DNA from: Clostridia bacterium
GTDB taxonomy: Bacteria; Bacillota_A; Clostridia; Oscillospirales; CAG-382
Assembly: GCA_017517985.1 (NCBI GenBank)
Contig: JAFWWX010000292.1
Coordinates: 1 to 12,530, forward strand
Reading direction: 5' to 3'
Length of the DNA stretch: 12,530 bases
The notes beneath the pieces were generated by a model that had not been told where the DNA came from, ran no database searches, and saw only the letters and a program-made list of their open reading frames with translations. Both the position numbers and the translations under genes were made by a program. This document shows, in pieces, positions 5,648-12,530 of this stretch. Position 1 is the stretch's first letter, and each line of letters opens with the position of its first letter.

Positions 5648-6682
5648 TCACTGTTGGTTTTGCAACGTCGAGTGAATAACAATGCTTTCGATTTTTTGCC
5701 TTAAATCCTGGTTTGCAATAAGCTTTCCAATGCCCTGAATGACGCAGTCAAGAGGTCTGTCGGCAATTCTGACATTCATCTTTGTTTTCTCATGTAGATA
5801 AAAGCTTATACCGCCAAGTAGAGCGCCGCCACCGCTGAGCATAATTCCCGTGTCGTATATATCGGCACACAATTCCGGAGGAGTTGCTTCAAGAACAGAA
5901 CGGATAGCCTCAAAAAGCGAGGAAAGAGGTTCTGTTATTGCTTCTCTTACCTCGGAAGAGTACAGTGTAAATTCTGCGGCTTTTCCGTTACGCATATTTC
6001 TACCCTTTACCTCTATTGCACCAATATCAGTACTTGGATGAGCAGAGCCTATTTTTGTTTTGATTTCCTCCGCACTTGCACTGCCAATAAGAACATTAAA
6101 TTCCTGCTTTATATATGAAATAATAGCATTATCAAAGGTGTTTCCGGCAATTTTTACCGAAGATGAGCAGACAATACCGCCGTGAGAGATTACGGCAATT
6201 TCGGTTGTTCCGGCACCTATGTCAACAATCATACTGCCTTTTGGTGCCATAACAGGAAGTCCGGCACCTAAAGCCGCACATATGGGTTCCTCAAAGGTAT
6301 ATACACTTCCGGCGCCAGCTTCAATTGCAGAGTCAAGAACTGCTCTTTTTTCCACTTCCGTTATCCCGTAAGGTACACAGATAATAACTTTAGGGCGCAG
6401 ACCTGGTATAGAACCTATTGCACGTTTCATAAAATCCGAAAGCATCTCTGCACAGAATTCAAAATCTGAAATCACTCCGTCGCGTAACGGATAAAGGGAT
6501 TTAAGTGATGCAGGAGTTTTTCCTATCATCCTTTTTGCTTCTTCGCCGGTAGCTACAATATTTTCAGTATCCTTTTCAAAAGCAACAACCGACGGTTCCC
6601 GTACAGCAATTCCTTTTTCAAGGGTATAGACAAGGGTGTTGGATGTACCCAAATCTATTCCCACATACCTTGAACTGTTCAA
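5648..6682 (-). CDS. MreB/Mbl-family bacterial actin (rod-shape determining protein paralogue)
   Basis: MreB proteins are membrane-bound actin homologues that polymerise with ATP and guide cell-wall synthesis. The 344 residues show phosphate-1 VGIDLGTSNTLVY (7-19), EPSVVAF (29-35), GEEAKRMIGKTP (46-57), the connect region VPYGITEVEKRAV (103-115), phosphate-2 IVDIGAGTTEIAVIS (152-166) and the adenosine motif IMLSGGGALLGGI (280-292), all intact, so ATP binding is expected. The start is TTG at 6682, with GAGAG seven bases upstream; it gives the usual short N-terminus before GIDLGT, and no in-frame ATG fits. mreC and mreD, the usual partners, are absent; instead it follows the 1660-residue protein after 36 bases. 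It is therefore probably a paralogue with a special role rather than the main mreBCD copy. Confidence 0.93.
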   Translation of the reverse strand: MNSSRYVGIDLGTSNTLVYTLEKGIAVREPSVVAFEKDTENIVATGEEAKRMIGKTPASLKSLYPLRDGVISDFEFCAEMLSDFMKRAIGSIPGLRPKVIICVPYGITEVEKRAVLDSAIEAGAGSVYTFEEPICAALGAGLPVMAPKGSMIVDIGAGTTEIAVISHGGIVCSSSVKIAGNTFDNAIISYIKQEFNVLIGSASAEEIKTKIGSAHPSTDIGAIEVKGRNMRNGKAAEFTLYSSEVREAITEPLSSLFEAIRSVLEATPPELCADIYDTGIMLSGGGALLGGISFYLHEKTKMNVRIADRPLDCVIQGIGKLIANQDLRQKIESIVIHSTLQNQQ

Positions 6683-6701
6683 ATTTTCACTCTCATTTCT
6701 A

Positions 6702-6717
6702 CGGAGAAGACTCTCCG
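6702..6717. repeat. Perfect hairpin in the gap between the large gene and the MreB gene
   Basis: CGGAGA (6702-6707) and TCTCCG (6712-6717) pair across four bases, directly after the stop codon of the upstream gene. No T run follows, so it is not a terminator. It could stabilise the 3' end of the upstream message or tune the ratio of the two products. Confidence 0.55.
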
Positions 6718-6718
6718 G

Positions 6719-9700
6719 TTATATGTTTTCCAGTAGTCCGCAAATATCTGAAATTTCCACATTGTATCCGCGGACTTCAGCTTCTTTTTGTGGAAGAATA
6801 ATTCTATCGTAAGTATCTTTTATAAATCCGTTTTCAAATATCAGTGCATTTTCACCGCATCTAAGGGTGCTGTTACTGCATCGGGAGGCAACTGACGCGG
6901 AGTCCTTTTCCATACGGATACGCAAAAGCTTTTCAAGGTTGCTTATTTCGTCTGTGTGTTTTTCCCTTGTTATATCCACTGTTACAGCGCCGTCTTTTGC
7001 AAAGGAAATCAGCTGTGAAACAGCAAAAGCACCTTTGCAAAGATTATCCGTCATAACATCTTCAGGCTCAAGAGAAGATACCACATAAAGTATCTTTTTA
7101 CAGCAAAGAAGCTCGGAAAGACAAGCCGAACTGCCGTTGTAAAGCTGATTTACGTTATCTGTAATGCCGTAACTTCTTGTTGTTGAGTAAATACTCTTGC
7201 CAAAGGCTACGGAGACAACAATACAGTCATATGATAAATCACCCATATTGCCGATATATCTTACGGGAATTGCGGCAATACGGTTGTCTGAATATTTGTT
7301 TGCAAGAAGTTCAAGACCGTATTTGATTTCTGCCGCCTGAGCATTTGTCAGAGCAATGATTCCCACATTTTCAAAGCCATTCTTTTTTGCGGCAGCAAGT
7401 GCTACATCGCAGACCATATGAGCTTCAATTTTGTTTGTACGCACATTTTTATCGTATAGACCTGCAGGACATTTTACAAATACAACAGAATCAGAATTTC
7501 TATCTTTTGTAAGGCAGGTAACAGCATCCTTGAACAGGCTTTCTGCGAAAGCTGCAACATATCCGTTCTTTTCACAAAGCACACGGCTGAATGTGTATGT
7601 CGGGATTCCGTCGGGAAGGGAAGACATAATACTGCCTGTTCTCTCAAAGGGAGATGAGATGAAAATACATTTGTCAAAGTTTGCACACAAAGGCAGGGCT
7701 TCTGCGGTGTCCGTCTTCTCACTGTCAAGAAGAATAAGAGTTGCAGGGAGATTTTCTATTCTGTAAGCGAAACTGCTTTGAGTAATAATTGCAGTATACA
7801 TAACCTTAAAAAGATCTGGATGTATCTTCAGAATATCAGATACTGAAAGTGAAGCATCGGAAAGGTCTTTTTTCAAAAGATTAAGCTCGTTTCTGCCGTT
7901 TTTGCTGTTTATGTAATCGCGGAATCTTTTTCTGTGGCTCAGAACGACGTTATACTGTGCAAGCTTCTTTTCCTGCAGGTAGTTATCTCTGTAGTTTAAA
8001 TAATCATTTACAATAACTTCGTATTTAGGATATTCTTTTGAGTGGACTATATAATTTGCTAGAGCAAGAAAAATACTCTTTCGTGCAAGTGCACCGGTGT
8101 TTTCAGAAATAGAATTTGTTTCGATGTATTCAACTATTCCGGAAAGACCAAATGCAACAGCCTCTTTTTTTAGAATGTTCAGTCCGTGAAGGTCGAAAAG
8201 CGGTAAGGTGTTTTCACCTATTTCACGAAGCATTTTTGAAAGTCCGTTTTTGCAAAGTATACCGTCTTTATATTTAAGCTCATACAGGTCAGCGCATAAA
8301 GCACCGGAAACGGTATTAATAAGACCGCTTTTACCAGACAGCTTTTTAAATGCACCCATGGCAAGTACAAAATCTGCATTTACATCTGTGTTTTCCATAA
8401 TAGAGGTAATAAGTTTTGTTATTCCATTATAAAGAGCAACAGTGTCCTCACGGGCATTTTTGTATAGCTTTTTTATACACAAATCCAGTGATATTGCAAA
8501 GGAAGAAATGTACTTTACACGTTCAGTGTCTGCTTTGCCACCTGTTATATGATTGCCAAGTTTAATGCCGGCTTCTTCCGAAATGATAGCAAGTTCATTT
8601 TCGAGACTTTCTCTTTTTGCAAGCTTTTCAAGGAGAATACCTGCATCTGACGCTGAAAGCTTTGATTTTGGCAGAAGGTATTTTTTTAGTTCGTGAACAA
8701 GGCTGTTTTTTGCAAAGGGCTTGTTTTCGGCTTCTTTCCATTTTGCGTATAGCTCAGAGAAAGAGACACCGGACATATCGCTACTGAAGTCCGGAAGTTG
8801 CGAATTTACTGCGTGTATTTCATCAATTACAGAACAGGCTTTTTTGATAAATTCCGCGTTTATGCAACTGTTTTCCGAAACAATCCCGCAGGGAAGAAAA
8901 TCTATTCCTGAGTTCATTATAAGCCCAAAAAGCTCACCCAGCGAGAGGAGTGTATTTACATCGGTTATTGCTGATTCGTCAAGTCCGAGACAGCTTCTTG
9001 CAAAGACTGTTTTATCTGCCAAAACATCAAGCTGTTTTGCACATTCATAAAGAATATCTGAAATATTTTTTTGTATTTCAAAGGTGTTCTTTATGTGTTT
9101 GAGATATTCACCGATATTTGTTCGGCATTTTGAGCAAAGCTCTGATATATGCCGAGCCTTTTCAATTAGTTTATCTGAAATATCAAAAAGCTTTTCACAG
9201 CTTGCTTTTGATAGGTTGCCGGCATCAATAGAAAGACTGACAGATGTGTCTGGGCAATCCATTTCATATTTGCTGTATTCGTTAATGCAGTCGTAGAGGG
9301 AATATCCAAAGCTGGATTCTGAGTATAAGTCCCGTGAAAAAGCTGAAAGCTCATTTTCAGCACCTGAAATGTTTGAGTTTATGCTCAAAGAGGGGCGTTC
9401 GAGATCCTTTGTAAAAAGTTCAAGGTCGTTTAAAATATCCCGTTTGGTTTCATCGGACTTTTTCACTGTAAGGCAAAGCTCGGCTATTCCTCCCTCGGAA
9501 AGAGTATCATATAAGGAACTCAGGGACTCGCTGTACTTGGATGTAACAAGAATATTTTTGCCGGAAATAGAGGCTCTTGCAATAATATTTCCGATAGCTC
9601 TCTTCTTTCCTGTGCCGTGTGCACCTGTGATAATAATGCTGTTGTTTTCCGCAGCTGTCACAGCGTATCTTATGTCAGATGGAACATCAAAAGGAAGCGT

Positions 9701-11701
9701 AGCTTCAAGTCTGTCATAACTCTCCTGTGTATTTTCCACCGGTATATATTTGCCGGATTCAAGATAGCATTCAAAACCCTTTTCGTCTGACCTTTCAAGG
9801 CATTCAAGCATAAGGGAATAAGACAAATCAAAGGCGGAAACAAAGCTGTCTATACTAAAGCTAAACATTTCCGGATAATCGTTACAGATGTGCTCATAAA
9901 CAGCAAGGCAGAGTTTGATTTCCCTTGTGTTTGGGTTTTTTTCGGAAATAATGTCAGAAGGGCGGGTGGAAAGTATTTCCTGCTCGCGGACAGGGAAACT
10001 TGCACCGGTTTGATTTTCAATGTAATTTCGCAAACATTTGTTGAAAATGGTTTTTTCAACACCGAATTTCAGCTTAAGTGTACCTGACGCTGATGTGATT
10101 GTGCAGGGAACATAGGCGCAGGGAGCATAATATATATTATCATTCTCTGTGAACTTTACAATTCCTACTGCTGTATATATCAATGTGTTTCCGCTGTGAA
10201 GGGTATCTGCTTTTACAATATCACAAAGTCTTTCGGTATCAGAAATTATTTCGTCCCTTATTCTTTCCGAATACAGTTTTTCTCCGGAGAGCATATATTT
10301 TGAGGGGAATGTATAAATGCTGTTTTTGTCGGGACAAGCTGAAATTTTCTGAATGAGCTTTGAAAGCTTTGAATCATAAACTGCCTGCTCGGTATTGTTT
10401 CTTGTTTGCTTTGATAGATTCCTCGGAACAAAGGAGGAAATGCTCAAAAATGAGTCGGGATTTGAACAAACCGTTTCATCGTCAAGCGGTATGAGGGTAT
10501 ATTCCTTTCCAAAGTCCAAAAGTGTCTGCTGAAGGCAGAGTCCAAGTGAAGTGTGGCTGTAGGGAGAATATCCGTATAAAGAAACGGAGTTCGCATTTTT
10601 TTCGATACGCTTTACTGCAGCACCTATATTTCCGAATGCACCGGACATATTTTTTACAGGCTCGCCGTACGGACGCAGAGAAGAAACACCGCAAAGTCTT
10701 GAGGCGTATATGTCAACACAAAAGGCAAGTGTTGAGTTGCTTTTTAGTACAAGATTTGTTGCCTCCGTAACATTTCTTGCAAAATCCGTTTCTTCAGTTC
10801 CCAGAAGTCCAAGCACGTCGAAAACGAACAGGTCCTTGTCAAGAATTTTATCACGAAGCTCCGAAATGCTCTCGCTTACGGGATTTACCGCATAATAATC
10901 TCCAAGGCAGATACTCACAAGAACTTTAACGGGGCCTGCACCCTTGCGAAGATAAATAATACCCGAACGAAGACCGCATCTTTCTGCACAGGAGCAGTAA
11001 ATAAGAGCCGCTTCCGTAAGACTTATGCTTCTGTTGTTGGATTCCAGGAGCTTATCCTGGTCGCGTATTATGCAGTCACCATCAAGTATTTCTCTGTGAA
11101 TTGCAGAGAATGTCAGCTTTACTGACTGTATATATGAAGCAAGTGCTTCTGCATAGAGCAAAGATTTTGGAGCTGTACGTGAATGTTTCTGCGAAACTTT
11201 CTTTGCGTGACCGGCAAGCATTTTTTCAGCTTTTGCGGCAAATTCACTGCCGGGAAGTACATATGTACAAAGAAGCTCCGGAGGCATTTCCGGACAAACG
11301 TGACCAAAAGGATATATTTTCACGTCCTGAACGGATACAGCAGTAGTTTCTCCGACTGTTACGGAAACACGAATAGCCACAGTTGTGGTTGCTGTGAGTT
11401 TGCGTATAAATGCGGACTTCGGAAGTATGCTGTACTTTTCAAGATTTATAATTACAGTATCCGAGTTTCCCGAAAGGCAGTCATATTTTGAAAAATCAGG
11501 GTTATCAACACTGAAGCTCATAATCTCATCACCAGAAGCTTTTGCCGTGATGTTTATGGCAATACCACTGCGAGGGGTGTCGGGTATGTTTTTGAGTATT
11601 ATATTTTTTATAATCGGTATACCGCTGTAAAAATGGGTGGCAGTATATACCGGAGAAAGATTTGCCGAAACAGAGAATGCCATATCTGCTTGATTGTTCA
11701 T
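6719..11701 (-). CDS. 1660-residue protein with the plan of DUF4011-type SF1 helicases but degenerate catalytic motifs (putative pseudo-helicase)
   Basis: The ATG at 11701 follows AAGGA. Residues 8-130 are beta-rich and Ig-like. Residues 140-302 align in layout with the transglutaminase-like part of the giant DUF4011 helicases, including PEMPPELLCTYVLPG and LTEAALIYCSCAERCGLRS. Residues 395-570 fit DUF4011 (YTAVGIVKF followed by YYAPCAYVPC). A helicase-like core begins with NNSIIITGAHGTGKKRAIGN (686-705), has a helical insert of about 550 residues (770-1310), and resumes with TLILLDSEKTD (1321-1331), AGLYDKNVRTNKIEA (1413-1427), VGIIALTNAQAAEI (1446-1459) and KKILYVVSSLEPEDV (1535-1549). The Walker A Ser/Thr is Lys700, Walker B DE is DS, the motif III GDxxQ and motif VI TRAR are absent, and no nuclease domain follows. 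The frame is unbroken, so it is probably a non-catalytic scaffold. Family placement is from remembered motifs and needs a profile search. Confidence 0.75.
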   Translation of the reverse strand: MNNQADMAFSVSANLSPVYTATHFYSGIPIIKNIILKNIPDTPRSGIAINITAKASGDEIMSFSVDNPDFSKYDCLSGNSDTVIINLEKYSILPKSAFIRKLTATTTVAIRVSVTVGETTAVSVQDVKIYPFGHVCPEMPPELLCTYVLPGSEFAAKAEKMLAGHAKKVSQKHSRTAPKSLLYAEALASYIQSVKLTFSAIHREILDGDCIIRDQDKLLESNNRSISLTEAALIYCSCAERCGLRSGIIYLRKGAGPVKVLVSICLGDYYAVNPVSESISELRDKILDKDLFVFDVLGLLGTEETDFARNVTEATNLVLKSNSTLAFCVDIYASRLCGVSSLRPYGEPVKNMSGAFGNIGAAVKRIEKNANSVSLYGYSPYSHTSLGLCLQQTLLDFGKEYTLIPLDDETVCSNPDSFLSISSFVPRNLSKQTRNNTEQAVYDSKLSKLIQKISACPDKNSIYTFPSKYMLSGEKLYSERIRDEIISDTERLCDIVKADTLHSGNTLIYTAVGIVKFTENDNIYYAPCAYVPCTITSASGTLKLKFGVEKTIFNKCLRNYIENQTGASFPVREQEILSTRPSDIISEKNPNTREIKLCLAVYEHICNDYPEMFSFSIDSFVSAFDLSYSLMLECLERSDEKGFECYLESGKYIPVENTQESYDRLEATLPFDVPSDIRYAVTAAENNSIIITGAHGTGKKRAIGNIIARASISGKNILVTSKYSESLSSLYDTLSEGGIAELCLTVKKSDETKRDILNDLELFTKDLERPSLSINSNISGAENELSAFSRDLYSESSFGYSLYDCINEYSKYEMDCPDTSVSLSIDAGNLSKASCEKLFDISDKLIEKARHISELCSKCRTNIGEYLKHIKNTFEIQKNISDILYECAKQLDVLADKTVFARSCLGLDESAITDVNTLLSLGELFGLIMNSGIDFLPCGIVSENSCINAEFIKKACSVIDEIHAVNSQLPDFSSDMSGVSFSELYAKWKEAENKPFAKNSLVHELKKYLLPKSKLSASDAGILLEKLAKRESLENELAIISEEAGIKLGNHITGGKADTERVKYISSFAISLDLCIKKLYKNAREDTVALYNGITKLITSIMENTDVNADFVLAMGAFKKLSGKSGLINTVSGALCADLYELKYKDGILCKNGLSKMLREIGENTLPLFDLHGLNILKKEAVAFGLSGIVEYIETNSISENTGALARKSIFLALANYIVHSKEYPKYEVIVNDYLNYRDNYLQEKKLAQYNVVLSHRKRFRDYINSKNGRNELNLLKKDLSDASLSVSDILKIHPDLFKVMYTAIITQSSFAYRIENLPATLILLDSEKTDTAEALPLCANFDKCIFISSPFERTGSIMSSLPDGIPTYTFSRVLCEKNGYVAAFAESLFKDAVTCLTKDRNSDSVVFVKCPAGLYDKNVRTNKIEAHMVCDVALAAAKKNGFENVGIIALTNAQAAEIKYGLELLANKYSDNRIAAIPVRYIGNMGDLSYDCIVVSVAFGKSIYSTTRSYGITDNVNQLYNGSSACLSELLCCKKILYVVSSLEPEDVMTDNLCKGAFAVSQLISFAKDGAVTVDITREKHTDEISNLEKLLRIRMEKDSASVASRCSNSTLRCGENALIFENGFIKDTYDRIILPQKEAEVRGYNVEISDICGLLENI

Positions 11702-11738
11702 TATATTTTTCCTTTCGGTAGATATATTGTCGCAAAAA

Positions 11739-11767
11739 AGTATAATTATAATTATTTTACCACACAA
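11739..11767 (-). promoter_or_regulatory. Candidate promoter of the four-gene operon
   Basis: On the minus strand TTGTGT (11767-11762), 17 bases, then TATACT (11744-11739), about 38 bases before the start codon. An overlapping alternative is TTGCAA, 17 bases, TAAAAT slightly further upstream. Both -35 boxes are poorer than those of the other promoters here, so expression is probably modest. Confidence 0.5.
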
Positions 11768-11958
11768 TTTGGATATTTGCAACTTAATTTATAAATTATT
11801 TTGTAAAAAGTAATATTTTTATAGTTATTTGCATAATAGTTTGTGTTGCCGTTGAAGAAAATAATTTGTTGCAATAGAGTGTCAAAGATGAGATTGTGCC
11901 TTGTTTAATTGGAATTTTTTAACATATTGTAAAAATAAGTAAAAATTCGTTGTGCTGC

Positions 11959-11987
11959 TTGCAAAAAAGGAAATAGTATGATATAAT
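11959..11987 (+). promoter_or_regulatory. Sigma-A promoter of pgk
   Basis: TTGCAA (11959-11964), 17 bases, then a perfect TATAAT (11982-11987). Transcription would begin near 11994, giving a leader of about 110 bases before the pgk ATG. Confidence 0.82.
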
Positions 11988-12002
11988 GACAAATGGTGTA
12001 GT

Positions 12003-12020
12003 TTGTTAATTAATTAACAC
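12003..12020 (+). promoter_or_regulatory. Rex (NADH/NAD+ redox repressor) operator in the pgk leader
   Basis: TTGTTAATTAATTAACAC matches the known Rex consensus TTGTTAANNNNTTAACAA at every fixed position except the last. The core TGTTAATTAATTAACA (12004-12019) is a perfect palindrome. It lies about ten bases after the expected transcription start, where a bound repressor would block elongation or initiation. Rex represses fermentation and some glycolytic genes in Gram-positive bacteria when NADH is low relative to NAD+. The match is seen; binding is inferred. Confidence 0.72.
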
Positions 12021-12077
12021 AGCTACGGAATTTAGTTTAAAAATTTTAAAAATAGGGCGGATCTAAAAGACGAGCCT

Positions 12078-12089
12078 CCGGGAAACCGG
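12078..12089 (+). promoter_or_regulatory. GNRA-tetraloop hairpin just before the pgk ribosome site
   Basis: CCGG (12078-12081) and CCGG (12086-12089) close a GAAA tetraloop; a T-G pair extends the stem by one. It ends a few bases before AAGGAAGGA (12092-12100), the ribosome site. Such a short, stable hairpin may protect the message or shape access to the site. Confidence 0.45.
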
Positions 12090-12104
12090 GAAAGGAAGGA
12101 CACT

Positions 12105-12530
12105 ATGCTTAACAAGAAGACAGTTGAAGATCTCAAAGTAACCGGCAAAAAGGTTCTTGTTCGCTGTGACTTTAACGTACCTCTCAAGGACGGCGTTATC
12201 ACAAGTGATAAGAGAATGGTAAGTGCTATCCCCACAATCAAGTACCTGCTTGATAACGGAGCAAAGGTAATTCTTACATCCCATATGGGCAAGCCCCACG
12301 CAGTTCTCACAGAAGGCTTTGGACTTACAAAGAAGGAAAAGGCAAAGGTTGAAGCTCTTCCTGCAGAACAGCAGGCAGAAGCAAAGGCAAAGATGCTTGA
12401 AAAGGCAGCGAAGGAAGACCCGATTAACTTCACACTTAAGCCCGTTGCAGACAGACTTAATGAGCTTCTCGGCGGAAGGGTTACATTTGCAAAGGACATC
12501 ATCGGTGAAGATGCAAAGGCAAAGGTAGCA
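12105..12530 (+). CDS. pgk: Phosphoglycerate kinase, N-terminal 142 residues (cut by window edge)
   Basis: The enzyme transfers phosphate from 1,3-bisphosphoglycerate to ADP in glycolysis. The ATG at 12105 is preceded by AAGGAAGGA. The N-terminal domain shows [14 protein letters not shown] (17-30, substrate-binding D22 and N24), [17 protein letters not shown] (33-49), [13 protein letters not shown] (52-64, with the SHLGRP-type motif and Lys at the Arg position) and [13 protein letters not shown] (111-123). Between SHMGKP and the LKPVADRL helix there are about 45 residues, where typical bacterial enzymes have about 10; the extra part (about 66-107) is rich in Lys, Ala and Glu and looks helical. 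Expression is probably controlled by Rex through the operator in its leader. The remainder, including the ATP-binding domain, is outside the window. Identity is certain. Confidence 0.96.
   Translation, partial: MLNKKTVEDLKVTGKKVLVRCDFNVPLKDGVITSDKRMVSAIPTIKYLLDNGAKVILTSHMGKPHAVLTEGFGLTKKEKAKVEALPAEQQAEAKAKMLEKAAKEDPINFTLKPVADRLNELLGGRVTFAKDIIGEDAKAKVA

Larger units (their letters stand above)
11702..12104. other. Divergent intergenic control region, 403 bases without a gene
   Basis: This AT-rich stretch separates the minus-strand operon from pgk on the plus strand. Its left end carries a weak promoter for the operon; its right end carries the pgk promoter, a Rex-type operator and a leader hairpin, listed separately. 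Between about 11790 and 11955 I see only AT-rich sequence with no open frame, RNA gene or clear dyad. Confidence 0.7.

Noticed and set aside
11702..11782. 27-codon extension of the 1660-residue protein, hydrophobic like a signal peptide
   Set aside because: The candidate -10 box sits in this stretch and AAGGA precedes the ATG at 11701; the hydrophobic look comes from AT-rich DNA.
11916..11935. TTTTTAACATATTGTAAAAA as a second Rex site upstream of pgk
   Set aside because: The half-sites point the wrong way and the dyad is broken at two central pairs; it is probably chance in AT-rich DNA.
12032..12502. 156-codon open frame antisense to pgk
   Set aside because: It mirrors the pgk coding sequence, is low in complexity (Ser/Phe/Ala-rich) and has no ribosome site of note.
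1..12530. tRNA, rRNA, CRISPR array, insertion sequence or prophage
   Set aside because: No cloverleaf-like segment, regularly spaced repeat, transposase or integrase motif, or terminal inverted repeat was seen on either strand.

Overview
The window looks like the chromosome of a low-to-moderate GC Gram-positive anaerobe of the class Clostridia, most likely a gut or rumen member of the Ruminococcus/Oscillospiraceae group. The signs are a secreted protein with a type I dockerin, a large EpsC-type serine acetyltransferase next to an Rrf2 regulator and a NifS desulfurase, textbook sigma-A promoters with 17-bp spacers, strong AGGAG-type ribosome sites and an almost perfect Rex operator in front of pgk. 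Species cannot be fixed from the sequence alone.

Layout. Positions 1-2016 (minus strand) hold a cysteine / iron-sulfur block: cysE, an Rrf2 (IscR-like) regulator, and the start of a NifS-type cysteine desulfurase with its own promoter overlapping a palindrome. At the left edge this reading frame stops being NifS and becomes acetate kinase, an in-frame chimera that is either an assembly join or a real rearrangement. Positions 2330-2619 (plus) encode a tiny lipoprotein with two CxxC pairs behind a perfect 32-bp dyad. A bidirectional terminator separates it from a secreted dockerin/leucine-rich-repeat protein (minus, 2714-3544), followed by mscL (minus, 3656-4108); each of these two has its own promoter.

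Positions 4253-11701 (minus) look like one four-gene operon: a 1660-residue protein, an MreB-family actin homologue, tsaB and hpt. The large protein has the overall plan of the very large DUF4011-type superfamily 1 helicases (Ig-like N-terminus, transglutaminase-like fold, helicase core split by a long helical insert). Every catalytic motif I can line up is altered: Walker A, Walker B, motif III, motif VI, and the Cys/His of the transglutaminase-like part. The frame is nevertheless intact, so it reads as a full-length pseudoenzyme coupled to a cytoskeletal ATPase. This is the best candidate in the window for something undescribed.

Positions 11702-12104 are a divergent control region. On the plus strand a strong promoter and a Rex-type operator lead into pgk, which is cut by the right edge. 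The pgk leader and coding sequence carry a GNRA-loop hairpin and a lysine/alanine/glutamate-rich insert of about 40 residues near the substrate site. No tRNA, rRNA, CRISPR array, transposase or phage gene was seen.
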